Source: Pseudoxanthomonas mexicana
Lineage (GTDB): Bacteria > Pseudomonadota > Gammaproteobacteria > Xanthomonadales > Xanthomonadaceae
Direction: 5' to 3'
Length of the DNA stretch: 64,000 bases
Assembly (NCBI RefSeq): GCF_010093385.1
Contig: NZ_PDWV01000007.1
Coordinates: 50,204-114,203, forward strand
A program made the translations under genes and the position numbers. Positions 17,606-25,688 of this stretch are shown piece after piece. How positions within the stretch are numbered: position 1 is the stretch's first letter; each line of letters begins with the position of its first letter. The notes beneath the pieces were generated by a model. It was not told the DNA's origin and ran no database searches. It saw only the letters and a list, made by a program, of their open reading frames with translations.

Positions 17606-18976
17606 TCATCCCGGAATGTCCTCCAGCGGGGGCAGGGTGGCCACGACATCCGCGTCCACCGCGGTCCAGTCCAGCCCCTCCAGCGTCGCGCGCCCTTGCG
17701 TGTGGCGAACCAGCAGGTCGCGCTGCAGCTCGCTGCGGTGCCTGGCCAGGGAATACGGAATGCGCATGAAACTGACCATCGTGTAATGGGGGACGAAGCG
17801 GCCGGGGTGGCGCTGCTGCAGGGCCAGTTCCAGTTCGCGCTGCAGCAGGAAGCCCTGGTCGTCCACCTTGTCGCGCATCTCGACGTAGTTCTCCAGCGCC
17901 ATCTGCTGGATGGCCAGCGCATCGGGCTTGCGCTCGGCTTCGAACGCAGCGAAAGCGGTGGCCAGGTCGTCGGTGGCCTGAAGGTGGCGTGCCAGGGCCA
18001 CGCAGTCCTCGAACGCACAGTTCATGCCCTGGCCGTGGAACGGCACCATCGCGTGGGCCGCGTCCCCCAGCAGCACGGCCTGGCCGCTGAGATGCCACCG
18101 GTCCAGATACAGCGTGGCGAGCAGTCCGACCGGGTTGGCTTCCCAATCCTGTTCCAACTCGGGGATCAGCGGCACGGCGTCGGGAAAGTCGCGCAGGAAC
18201 AGCGCCTTCGCCTCCGCCCCGGTGCGCACGCTGGCGAAGCTGGGGTCGCCCTCGTTCGGCAGGAACAGGGTGACGGTGAAGGTGCGTTCGTCGTTGGGCA
18301 GGGCGATGCACATGTAGTGGCCGCGCGGCCAGATGTGCAGCGCATGGGGCTCCATGATGAAACCGCCATCCGCGGCGGGCGGGATTTCCAGTTCCTTGTA
18401 GGCGTGGTCGAGGAACTCGGTCCGCTCGCCCAGGTCCTCGCGTGCCTGCATCGCCGCACGCAGCGAGGAGCCGGCGCCATCGGCACCGACCAGCGCGGAG
18501 AAGGTGCATTCGATGCGACGGCCATCTCGGTCATCGACGAAGCGCGCGACATGGGCATCGAAATCGACGCCTTCCAGCCGGTGGTGGAAATGCAGGCGCG
18601 CGCCGGCCTGTTCGGCCAGATCCAGCAGCGTGATGTTCAGGTCGCCCCGATGGATGGACCAGATCACCTCGGAATCGTCGCGTCCGTAGCGTTGCAGCTG
18701 CTGGCGGCCGTCCAGCGCGTGGACCATGCGTCCGCGCATCATCACGGCTTGGCGCATCACGGCGGTATCGGCATCGGCCATGCGCAGCGCATGGCGGCCA
18801 CGTTCGGCCAGGGCCAGGTTGATGGAGCGGCCGCCCTCGTAGCCCTTCACGCGCGGGTCGCCGCGCTTCTCATGCACGTCGACACGCCAGCCCGCACGCG
18901 CCATCAGCGTGGCCAGCAGGGCGCCGGCCAGGCCAGCCCCGATGATAGTGATGTGTCGCCGAGCGTCAGTGCCCAC
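17606..18976 (-). CDS. kmo: Kynurenine 3-monooxygenase
   Basis: This FAD/NADPH enzyme hydroxylates L-kynurenine to 3-hydroxykynurenine. It is 456 residues. The start is a GTG at 18976 with GGAGGAAAC just upstream. It shows the FAD-binding GAGLAGALLA (~13), a GRSINLALAERG stretch, the GD motif LLGDAAHAMVPFHGQGMNCA, and the long C-terminal membrane-associated helix region. Its start lies 16 bp after the kynU stop, so the two are cotranscribed. In the cluster it acts before kynureninase. Confidence 0.95.
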   Translation of the reverse strand: MGTDARRHITIIGAGLAGALLATLMARAGWRVDVHEKRGDPRVKGYEGGRSINLALAERGRHALRMADADTAVMRQAVMMRGRMVHALDGRQQLQRYGRDDSEVIWSIHRGDLNITLLDLAEQAGARLHFHHRLEGVDFDAHVARFVDDRDGRRIECTFSALVGADGAGSSLRAAMQAREDLGERTEFLDHAYKELEIPPAADGGFIMEPHALHIWPRGHYMCIALPNDERTFTVTLFLPNEGDPSFASVRTGAEAKALFLRDFPDAVPLIPELEQDWEANPVGLLATLYLDRWHLSGQAVLLGDAAHAMVPFHGQGMNCAFEDCVALARHLQATDDLATAFAAFEAERKPDALAIQQMALENYVEMRDKVDDQGFLLQRELELALQQRHPGRFVPHYTMVSFMRIPYSLARHRSELQRDLLVRHTQGRATLEGLDWTAVDADVVATLPPLEDIPG

Positions 18977-18991
18977 GATGTTTCCTCCGGG

Positions 18992-20266
18992 TCAGAACCC
19001 CCGCCACGTCTCGACTTCCTCGACGAAGCGGTGGACATCCATGTAGCGGTTGTACAGCGGGGCAGGGGAAATGCGGATCACGTCCGGCTCGCGCCAGTCG
19101 CCGACCACGCCCACGGACATCAGGTACTCGAACAGCTCGCGCCCGCGGTCGCGCCCGCCCGCGACGCGCAGCGACAACTGCGCGCCGCGCTGTGCCGGAT
19201 CGGCGGGTGTGACGATCTGCAGCACATCGGCTAGGCGTGCCCGGATCAGGGCCTCCAGCAGGCCGGTCAGCTTCAGCGACTTGGTGCGCACCGCCTCCAT
19301 GCCGCCGGCCTTGTCGAACAGCTCCAGTGAAGCGCGCAGGGGGGCCAGTCCCAGGATCGGCGGATTGCTCAGCTGCCACCCTTCGGCGCCCGGCGTGGGC
19401 ACGAACTCGGGCCCCATGCGGAAACGGGAGTTCTTTTCATGACCCCACCAGCCCGCGAAACGCGGACGGTCCGTCTCCGCGTGCCGCGCATGCACGAAGC
19501 AGCCGGCGACGGCGCCCGGTCCGGAGTTGAGGTACTTGTAGTGGCACCACACCGCGAAATCCACCCCGCTGTCGTGCAGCCGCAACGGCAGGTTGCCCAC
19601 CGCGTGCGCCAGGTCGACGCCGACCACGGCACCCTGCGCATGGCCGAGCCGCGCGATCTCCGCCAGGTCGAACGCCTGGCCGGTGCGGTACTGGATGCCG
19701 GGCCACAGCACCAGCGCCAGGCGCGGGCCGTGTTCGGCGATGGCACGCTCGATGGCGGCCATCGAGAACGTGCCGTCCTGTTGGTCCGGCTCCACTTCGA
19801 TCAGGTCCGTCGCAGGATCGAAGCCGTGGAAGCGGATCTGGGACTCCATCGCATGCCGGTCGGAGGGAAACGCCCCGGCTTCCATCAGGATGGCCGGCCG
19901 CTCCGTGGTAGGCCGGTAGAAGCTCACCATCATCAGGTGCAGGTTGGCGGTCAGCGTGTTCATCGCGACCACTTCCAACGGCTGCGCGCCGACCAGTCGC
20001 GCCAGGGGCTCGCGTACCAGTTCGTGGTAGGTCATCCATTGCGCGCTGCCGGTGAAGTGGCCCTCGACGGCCTCGTTCGCCCACTTGTCCAGCACTTCGT
20101 TGACGTAGCCGCGGGCACCCTTGGGTTGCAGGCCCAGCGAGTTGCCGCAGAAATAGATCTGGTCATTGTGCTTGTGGCGCGGAATCAGGAAGTCGTTGCG
20201 GAGCGGCCGCAGCGGGTCGGCGGCGTCGAGCGCGATGATGTGGGTACGGGACAGCGGGTCGGTCAT
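18992..20266 (-). CDS. kynU: Kynureninase
   Basis: This PLP enzyme cleaves 3-hydroxykynurenine to 3-hydroxyanthranilate and alanine. The 424-residue length is normal. The PLP lysine is K244 in CHYKYLNSGPG. Other family marks are YFCGNSLGLQP, the substrate-pocket FAGWWGHEKNSRFRMG, and RISPAPLYNRY near the C-terminus. It is encoded between the REP pair and kmo. Confidence 0.96.
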   Translation of the reverse strand: MTDPLSRTHIIALDAADPLRPLRNDFLIPRHKHNDQIYFCGNSLGLQPKGARGYVNEVLDKWANEAVEGHFTGSAQWMTYHELVREPLARLVGAQPLEVVAMNTLTANLHLMMVSFYRPTTERPAILMEAGAFPSDRHAMESQIRFHGFDPATDLIEVEPDQQDGTFSMAAIERAIAEHGPRLALVLWPGIQYRTGQAFDLAEIARLGHAQGAVVGVDLAHAVGNLPLRLHDSGVDFAVWCHYKYLNSGPGAVAGCFVHARHAETDRPRFAGWWGHEKNSRFRMGPEFVPTPGAEGWQLSNPPILGLAPLRASLELFDKAGGMEAVRTKSLKLTGLLEALIRARLADVLQIVTPADPAQRGAQLSLRVAGGRDRGRELFEYLMSVGVVGDWREPDVIRISPAPLYNRYMDVHRFVEEVETWRGF

Positions 20267-20289
20267 CGGGTTGGATAGGGTCGGTAAGT

Positions 20290-20419
20290 TGTAGGAGCGA
20301 CGTCAGTCGCGACCAGAGTGTGTCGGTAGCAATGGCATCGGATTGGCCGATTTCCCGCGGAAAAAGTGAAAGTCGTCGCGATGTCCTGCCACACGGTCGC
20401 GACTGACGTCGCTCCTACA
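20290..20419. repeat. Paired REP element (BIME), GTAG-headed, SMAG-like
   Basis: Two copies of one 25-bp unit (20290-20314 and, inverted, 20395-20419) are perfectly complementary and enclose an 80-bp spacer. Each unit has a GTAG head followed by a small stem GCGAC-GTCA-GTCGC. This is the layout of REP sequences mobilised by RAYT transposases. It fills the gap between kynU and the ACMS decarboxylase gene, where folding could stabilise or attenuate the polycistronic mRNA. Confidence 0.85.
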
Positions 20420-20429
20420 GACAGCGCCA

Positions 20430-21440
20430 TCATAGGAACCTCGACACCGGCAGGCCCAGCCATTCCAGCGCCGTACCGTGATAGAGGCGTGCCTGCTGCG
20501 TGTCGTCCAGGCCCAGAGCCGCGATGCCCGCCCCGGGTTCCTGTTCGCCCAGCGGGAACGGATAGTCGGTGCCCAGCATCACGCGCTCGTGGCCGACGGT
20601 GTCCAGCAGGTAGCGCAGTGCGCGCGGATCGGCGACCCAGGAGTCGAAGTACACGCGGCCCAGGTAGTCGCGCGGGTTGCGGGGGTTGTCGGTGGCCACC
20701 AGGTCCGGGCGCATGTTGAAGCCATGCTCGATGCGGCCAATGGTGTACGGGAAGCTGCCGCCGCCGTGGGCGAAGCAGACCTTCAATTCGGGCAGGCGCT
20801 CCAGTACGCCGCCGAAGATCAGGCAGCAGGCCGCGCGCGACTGCTCCGCCGGCATGCCGACCAGCCACGGCAGCCAGTACTTGGGCATCGACGTCGCGCC
20901 CATCATGTCCCAGGGATGCACCAGGATGGCCGCCCCCAGCTCGCTCGCCGCCTGGAAGAACTCGAACAGCTCGGGCGCATCCAGGTTCCAGTCGTTGACA
21001 TGGCTGCCGATCTGCACGCCCTGCAGGCCCAACTGGTCCATGCAGCGCTCCAGCTCCTGCACGGCCAGGCGCGGCGACTGCAGGGGCACCGTGCCGATGC
21101 CGGCATAGTGGCGCGGGTAGTCGCGGCAGGCGGCGGCGGTATGGTCGTTGAGCGCCTGGTGCAGTTCCAGTGCGTGATGCGGCTTGGCCCAATAGCTGAA
21201 CATCACCGGCACGGTGCTGATGACCTGCACCTGCACGCCGAAGCGGGCGTAATCGGCGATGCGCTCTTCCGGGTCCCAGGTCTTGGGCCAGATTTCGCGG
21301 AAGAACTTGCCGTCCTTGTAGATGCGGTGGCGGCCGTCGTCGCCGTGGTGGATCACCGGAAAGCGCACGTCCCCATACTTGGCGGCCAGGTCGGGCCAGT
21401 CGCGGGGCAGGAAATGCGCATGAGTGTCGATCTTCAGCAT
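20430..21440 (-). CDS. nbaD: 2-Amino-3-carboxymuconate-6-semialdehyde decarboxylase (ACMSD)
   Basis: This zinc amidohydrolase decarboxylates ACMS to 2-aminomuconate semialdehyde, steering carbon away from quinolinate. It is 336 residues. Metal ligands are visible as H7 and H9 in IDTHAHFLP. Further sites are AILVHPWDMMG (~residue 174), CFAHGGGSFPYTIGRI (~225) and MLGTDYPFPLGE with the catalytic Asp (~291). Full ACMSD signatures are present (FREIWPKTWDPEERI). It is read after the HEPN toxin gene with a 78-bp gap. Confidence 0.95.
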   Translation of the reverse strand: MLKIDTHAHFLPRDWPDLAAKYGDVRFPVIHHGDDGRHRIYKDGKFFREIWPKTWDPEERIADYARFGVQVQVISTVPVMFSYWAKPHHALELHQALNDHTAAACRDYPRHYAGIGTVPLQSPRLAVQELERCMDQLGLQGVQIGSHVNDWNLDAPELFEFFQAASELGAAILVHPWDMMGATSMPKYWLPWLVGMPAEQSRAACCLIFGGVLERLPELKVCFAHGGGSFPYTIGRIEHGFNMRPDLVATDNPRNPRDYLGRVYFDSWVADPRALRYLLDTVGHERVMLGTDYPFPLGEQEPGAGIAALGLDDTQQARLYHGTALEWLGLPVSRFL

Positions 21441-21518
21441 CGTGGGATTGTAGGGGGGACGTGCCCGGAATTCGCGCTGCAGTGCCGAACGCGACCATCA
21501 CTGAAATCGCGTTCGCCG

Positions 21519-21926
21519 TCATCGTTCCAGCGCGTCGGACACGCGCTCGCAGGCGGCGATCAGATCGTTGACCAGGCGTCGGTCGACGTCCACGTGGCCC
21601 TCGTACTCGGCCAGGTTGCGCAGGTCGTGCGCCTTGGCTAGGACGCGCCACACCTCTGGGCCCAAGCCCAGGGTATGCGGCAGCACCTGGAATACGATGT
21701 AGCGGTGGCGGGCGCGGAAGCCCGCGCGGCGTAGCGCCGCCAGGCTCATCGCGTGCGCGGCGTTGTATGCCAGGTCGAAGCGGCTCTCCAGCGACAGCGC
21801 CTCGTTGTGGGCGTCGGCCAGGCGTGCGAGTCCCGAGCGGAGCAGGCCGGCGGTTTCCTTCTTGTCGGGTGGCTCCGGGCTGAGCGGGCCGCTGTGGGCG
21901 GCCAGCTTCTCAAGCGGCGAGGGCAT
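21519..21926 (-). CDS. HEPN-domain protein, toxin-like partner of the MNT protein
   Basis: The 135-residue all-helical protein resembles small HEPN toxins. HEPN toxins are typically RNases with an R-x(4-6)-H motif. Here R67-x6-H74 (RAGFRARH) fits, and the late helix AHDLRNLAEYEG resembles the family's conserved RN..EYE segment. It overlaps the upstream nucleotidyltransferase gene by 17 bp, the usual antitoxin-first HEPN-MNT pairing. In such pairs the MNT partner is reported to inactivate HEPN by nucleotidyl transfer. RNase activity is inferred, not shown. Confidence 0.75.
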   Translation of the reverse strand: MPSPLEKLAAHSGPLSPEPPDKKETAGLLRSGLARLADAHNEALSLESRFDLAYNAAHAMSLAALRRAGFRARHRYIVFQVLPHTLGLGPEVWRVLAKAHDLRNLAEYEGHVDVDRRLVNDLIAACERVSDALER

Positions 21927-22551
21927 CTTCGCCTCCGGTCAACCATTGCCGCGGCTGTTGCAGTACGCGGCCGACGAAGCTGTTGCCGGCATCCAGGCGG
22001 CTGCGCAACCCGTCGCGCGCGTATACGGTGGGATTGATCGGCCGGCCCAGCCGTTCCGCGACGGGATGCAGTGCCAGCATGATCTCGGCGTAAGCCAGGT
22101 CGTCCGCAATCACCATCAGATCGATGTCGCTGCGGGCGGTGTCGCTGCCCTTGGCGATCGAACCGTACAGGAACGCGGCATGGATGCGGTCGGACAGCGG
22201 TGCCAGCGCTTCGCGCAACGGCTCGGCCAGGCCGAAGGTCTTGCGGACGATGGAGACGAGTTCATCGTGGATCGGGGCGTCGGGGTTGGCGCGATAGCGC
22301 TTCTGGTTACCGACATGCTCGACGGTCAGCAGGCCGCTGCCGGCCAGACGGGCCAGCTCGCGCTGGACGGCGCCGCTGCCGGCGCCCGTGGCCTGGATGA
22401 GCTCATTGACCGCATAGCTGCGCCCTGACTCGCCGAACAGGCAGGCCAGGACGCGTTGCTGGGTGGTGGTGAACAGCGCCCCGGACAGGCTGGCCGCGGC
22501 ATAACGCGCCGCGGCCTCGCTGACCTTCCCGGGACGGAGGGAGTCGTTCAT
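21910..22551 (-). CDS. MNT-type nucleotidyltransferase antitoxin with N-terminal winged helix
   Basis: The 213-residue protein has two parts. Residues ~25-90 form a MarR/ArsR-like winged helix (TTQQRVLACLFGESGR, VNELIQATGAGSGAVQRELA). Residues ~95-200 form a minimal nucleotidyltransferase with the motif G130-S131 and D142-x-D144 (YGSIAKGSDTARSDIDLMV). The fusion suggests one protein that both represses its own operon and antagonises the HEPN partner. The start is set at the ATG at 22551. An in-frame ATG at 22557 is equally possible. Twin operators and a promoter lie just upstream. Confidence 0.82.
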   Translation of the reverse strand: MNDSLRPGKVSEAAARYAAASLSGALFTTTQQRVLACLFGESGRSYAVNELIQATGAGSGAVQRELARLAGSGLLTVEHVGNQKRYRANPDAPIHDELVSIVRKTFGLAEPLREALAPLSDRIHAAFLYGSIAKGSDTARSDIDLMVIADDLAYAEIMLALHPVAERLGRPINPTVYARDGLRSRLDAGNSFVGRVLQQPRQWLTGGEDALAA

Positions 22552-22552
22552 G

Positions 22553-22593
22553 CCCATATCGGGCACGATAATGCCCAGATTGGGTAAGTGCAA
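22553..22593 (-). promoter_or_regulatory. Promoter with twin operators for the HEPN-MNT pair
   Basis: On the minus strand TTGCAC (22588-22593) and TATCGT (22565-22570) are separated by exactly 17 bp. Two near-identical palindromes, CCCAATCTGGG (22574-22584) and CCCGATATGGG (22553-22563), have centres 21 bp apart, about two helical turns. One fills the spacer and the other sits just past the -10, which suits autorepression by the winged-helix domain. The transcript would start next to the start codon. Confidence 0.65.
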
Positions 22594-22595
22594 GC

Positions 22596-23144
22596 TCAGG
22601 TGATGTCGGCCTGCGAGTCCGCCTGCATCTCGTAACGGCTCGGCCGGGGGTTCAGGTGGCCGCAGGCCTTGCAGGTGCGCAGGTCGTCGTTGCGGTAGAA
22701 GGCTTCGAACACGCGGAAGAAGTCCTGTTCGATGTCGCTGAGGTGGAAGTATTCCTCGTACACCTTGTGGTTGCAGCGCTCGCAGAACCAGAGCAGGCCA
22801 TCGTCCTCGTGCGGCAGGCGTTTGCGTTCGATCACCAGTCCGACCGAGCCCGGCATCCGCTGCGGCGAATGCGGCACGCGCGGGGGCAGCAGGAAGATTT
22901 CCCCGGCGCGGAGCGGGATGTCGCGCGGGGCGCCATCCTCCTGGATGCGCAGCACCATCTCGCCCTCCAGCTGGTAGAACCACTCCGGGCCTTCTTCGTA
23001 ATGGTAGTCCGTGCGCTGGTTGGGGCCGCCCACCACCATCACGATGAAATCCCCGTCGTAGATGCACTTGTTGCCGACGGGCGGCTTCAGCAGATGGCGG
23101 TGTTCCTCGATCCAGGCCTGCAGGTTGAGCGGGTTCGGCAGCAT
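22596..23144 (-). CDS. nbaC: 3-Hydroxyanthranilate 3,4-dioxygenase
   Basis: This non-haem Fe(II) cupin opens the ring of 3-hydroxyanthranilate to give ACMS. It is 182 residues from the ATG at 23144. Fe ligands fit H and E in [13 protein letters not shown] and H in [10 protein letters not shown]. Two CxxC pairs near the end (CERCNHKVY and CKACGHLNP) form the rubredoxin-like site found in bacterial enzymes of this family. Its start overlaps nothing but follows the deaminase stop by one base. Confidence 0.95.
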   Translation of the reverse strand: MLPNPLNLQAWIEEHRHLLKPPVGNKCIYDGDFIVMVVGGPNQRTDYHYEEGPEWFYQLEGEMVLRIQEDGAPRDIPLRAGEIFLLPPRVPHSPQRMPGSVGLVIERKRLPHEDDGLLWFCERCNHKVYEEYFHLSDIEQDFFRVFEAFYRNDDLRTCKACGHLNPRPSRYEMQADSQADIT

Positions 23145-23145
23145 G

Positions 23146-23541
23146 TCAGCGGCGCTCCGGCACGTGCGCGACGCACTTGAGTTCGATGGAGATGGGCGTG
23201 GGCAGGGCCGTGATGCCCAAGGTCGTGCGGCAGGGCGCACTGGCGGCATCCGGAAAATACTCGGCCCACCCCCGGTTGTAACCGCCGAAGTCGCCCTCCA
23301 TGTCGGTCAGGTACACGGTGACGTCCACCAGGTCATCCCAGTGGGCGCCGCTGGCCTCCAGCACGGACCGGACATTGGCGAACACCGCGCGCGCCTGCGC
23401 CTCGATGCCGGGAGGGATGGCGTCGGTGGCCGGATCGCGCGGGCCGATGCCCGAAAGGAACAGCAGGTCGCCTACCCGCCGAGCATGCGGGTAGCGGCCG
23501 ACCGGCCTGGGCGCGGCGGCGGCCTGCACGCCTTCATTCAT
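23146..23541 (-). CDS. nbaF: 2-Aminomuconate deaminase, RidA/YjgF family
   Basis: The 131-residue RidA-fold protein very probably hydrolyses 2-aminomuconate to 4-oxalocrotonate plus ammonia. The family call rests on [42 protein letters not shown] and the conserved C-terminal IELKCVAHV. The specific role comes from its place between the dioxygenase and semialdehyde dehydrogenase genes. A general RidA imine deaminase cannot be excluded from sequence alone. It overlaps the carbonic anhydrase gene by 8 bp. Confidence 0.85.
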   Translation of the reverse strand: MNEGVQAAAAPRPVGRYPHARRVGDLLFLSGIGPRDPATDAIPPGIEAQARAVFANVRSVLEASGAHWDDLVDVTVYLTDMEGDFGGYNRGWAEYFPDAASAPCRTTLGITALPTPISIELKCVAHVPERR

Positions 23542-24208
23542 CGCGCTTGCCCTTGGGCGGCACCGAGGCGAGGGCACGCTGGTAGGCCGGCTGCAGTTCG
23601 TCCTGTGCGGCCACGTCCATGCCCAGCTCGCGCACGCGCCCATCGAACAGGCTGTAGACCCAGCCATGGACCGCCAGCGGCTGTCCACGCGCCCACGCAT
23701 CCTGCACGACAGTGGTCTGGCAGACGTTGAAGACCTGCTCGATCACATTCAGCTCGCACAGGCGCGCGTGCCGCAGGGATTCGGTATCGACCTGCCCCAG
23801 CAGGTCCGCGTGCTTCATCGCCACATCGGCCACATGGCGCAGCCAGTTGTCGGCCAGGCCCACGCGCAGGCCGGTCATGGCCGCATGCACGCCGCCGCAG
23901 CCGTAGTGACCGACCAGCAGGATGTGTTCGACCTTCAGGATGTCGACGGCGAACTGGATCACCGACAGCGCGTTGAGGTCGCCATGCGACATCACGTTGG
24001 CGATGTTGCGATGGACGAAGACCTCGCCGGGGTCCAGCCCGAGGATCTGGTTGGCCGGTACGCGCGAATCGGAGCAGCCGATCCACAGGTAGCGGGGGGA
24101 CTGCTGCTGCGACAGCCGCTTGAAGAAGCCCGGGTCTTCCTGCTTGATGCGGTCGGCCCAGTCGCGGTTGTTCTGCAGCAGTTTCTCGAGTTCGGAAAGT
24201 TCGCTCAT
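23534..24208 (-). CDS. can: Beta-class carbonic anhydrase
   Basis: This zinc enzyme interconverts CO2 and bicarbonate. It is 224 residues, cytoplasmic. Zinc ligands are C45 and D47 (CSDSRVP), H101 and C104 (GHYGCGG), the standard beta-CA set. VHRNIANVM and ELNVIEQV are also conserved. It sits inside the kynurenine operon with an 8-bp overlap to the deaminase gene and a 15-bp gap to the dehydrogenase. A local job in handling CO2 from ACMSD is possible. It could equally serve general metabolism. Confidence 0.95.
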   Translation of the reverse strand: MSELSELEKLLQNNRDWADRIKQEDPGFFKRLSQQQSPRYLWIGCSDSRVPANQILGLDPGEVFVHRNIANVMSHGDLNALSVIQFAVDILKVEHILLVGHYGCGGVHAAMTGLRVGLADNWLRHVADVAMKHADLLGQVDTESLRHARLCELNVIEQVFNVCQTTVVQDAWARGQPLAVHGWVYSLFDGRVRELGMDVAAQDELQPAYQRALASVPPKGKRDE

Positions 24209-24223
24209 TCGTTGGGTTCTTCC

Positions 24224-25645
24224 TCAGCGCAATGCGATGCAGACGTTCTTGGGTTCGGTGAAGAACCGCATGGCCTCCAGGCCGCCCTCGCGGCCCAGGC
24301 CGGACGCGCCCGTGCCGCCGAACGGCGGGCGCAGGTCGCGGGTCATCCAGGTGTTGATCCAGACGACGCCGGCGCGCAGCTGCGCGGCCAGGCGGTGGGC
24401 GCGGTCCAGGTCGCGCGTCCAGACGGTCGCCGCCAGTCCATAGTCGCCGGCATTGGCCAGCGACAGCGCGTGCGCTTCGTCCTCGAAGGACTGCAGCGTC
24501 ACCACCGGACCGAAGATCTCCTCGCGGTTGGTGGCGGCCTGCGGGCCCAACCCTTCGATCACCGTGGGCGCGATGAACCAGCCGGGCCGGTCCAGCGCGT
24601 GCCCGCCGGTCAGCACGCGCCCGCCTTCGACGCGGGCACGGGCGATGCAGCCGAGCACCTTCTCGAAGTGCGCCTGCGACACCATCGCGCCCAGCCGGGT
24701 GGCCGGCCCGTCCAGCGGTCCGGTCTGCAGCGCGCCGGCGCGATCGATCAGGGCTTCTCGGAATTCGTCATGGATCGCCTGCTGCACCAGCAGGCGCGAG
24801 CCACACAGGCAGATCTGGCCGGCGTTCTGGAAGGCGGAGCGGAGCAGGGTGTCCAGGTGGGCGCGCCAGTCGCTGTTGGCGAACACCAGCGTGGCGTTCT
24901 TGCCGCCCAGTTCCAGCGAGACCTTCTTCAGCTGCGGCCCGGCCAGTCCGGCGATGCGCCGGCCCACCGCGGTGCTGCCGGTGAACGACACGGCCTTGAC
25001 GGCCGGATGCAGCACCAGCGGTTCGCCCACGGCCGGCCCGCTGCCGTGCACGATGTTCAGTACGCCACGCGGCAGGCCGATCTCGGCCGCCAGCGTGCCC
25101 AGCATCGTCGCAGTGGCGGGTGTGATCTCGGACGGTTTGGCCACCACGGTGTTGCCGGCGGCCAGCGCGGGCGCGATTTTCCAGGTTAACAGGTAGAGCG
25201 GCAGGTTCCACGGCGATATCGCGGCCACCACGCCCAGCGGTCCGCGCAGCGTGTAATTGAGCCCGGCCTCGCCGTGGTGCGATTCGCTGGCGAACTGCGT
25301 GGCCGCATGCGCGAAGAAGCGCAGGTTGGCGACCGCCCTGGGAATCTCGATGTCGCGCGCCAGCGCCAGCGGCTTGCCGGCATCGCGCGACTCCGCCGCC
25401 GCGAAAAGCGCCAGCCTGGCCTCCAGCGCGTCGGCCAGCCGTTCCAGCCAGCGGGCGCGGGCGCTGGGCGCCAGTGCGGCCCACGACGGAAAGGCCGCTT
25501 CCGCGGCCTCGACGGCCTCCAGCACCTCGGTCTCGCCGCCATCGGCGACCTCGGCGTAGACCTCGGCCGACGCCGGCTCGAAGACGGGACGCCAGGCGCC
25601 TGCGGGGCGCGGTTCGCCATCGATGAAGTGGCCGTAGCGTTCCAT
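24224..25645 (-). CDS. nbaE: 2-Aminomuconate-6-semialdehyde dehydrogenase
   Basis: This NAD-dependent aldehyde dehydrogenase oxidises 2-aminomuconate semialdehyde to 2-aminomuconate. It is 473 residues from the ATG at 25645. Catalytic features are the oxyanion Asn in SPWNLPLYLL, the general base Glu in SLELGGKNATLVF, the nucleophile Cys in NAGQICLCGSR, and EEIFGPVV. FTGSTAVGRRIA is the cofactor turn. The substrate is assigned from the neighbouring kynurenine genes. By sequence it could also act on 2-hydroxymuconate semialdehyde. Confidence 0.92.
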   Translation of the reverse strand: MERYGHFIDGEPRPAGAWRPVFEPASAEVYAEVADGGETEVLEAVEAAEAAFPSWAALAPSARARWLERLADALEARLALFAAAESRDAGKPLALARDIEIPRAVANLRFFAHAATQFASESHHGEAGLNYTLRGPLGVVAAISPWNLPLYLLTWKIAPALAAGNTVVAKPSEITPATATMLGTLAAEIGLPRGVLNIVHGSGPAVGEPLVLHPAVKAVSFTGSTAVGRRIAGLAGPQLKKVSLELGGKNATLVFANSDWRAHLDTLLRSAFQNAGQICLCGSRLLVQQAIHDEFREALIDRAGALQTGPLDGPATRLGAMVSQAHFEKVLGCIARARVEGGRVLTGGHALDRPGWFIAPTVIEGLGPQAATNREEIFGPVVTLQSFEDEAHALSLANAGDYGLAATVWTRDLDRAHRLAAQLRAGVVWINTWMTRDLRPPFGGTGASGLGREGGLEAMRFFTEPKNVCIALR

Positions 25646-25688
25646 GCCCACTAGCTTAACCCGGCTGGCAAGCCCCTTCCGGGTGGGG

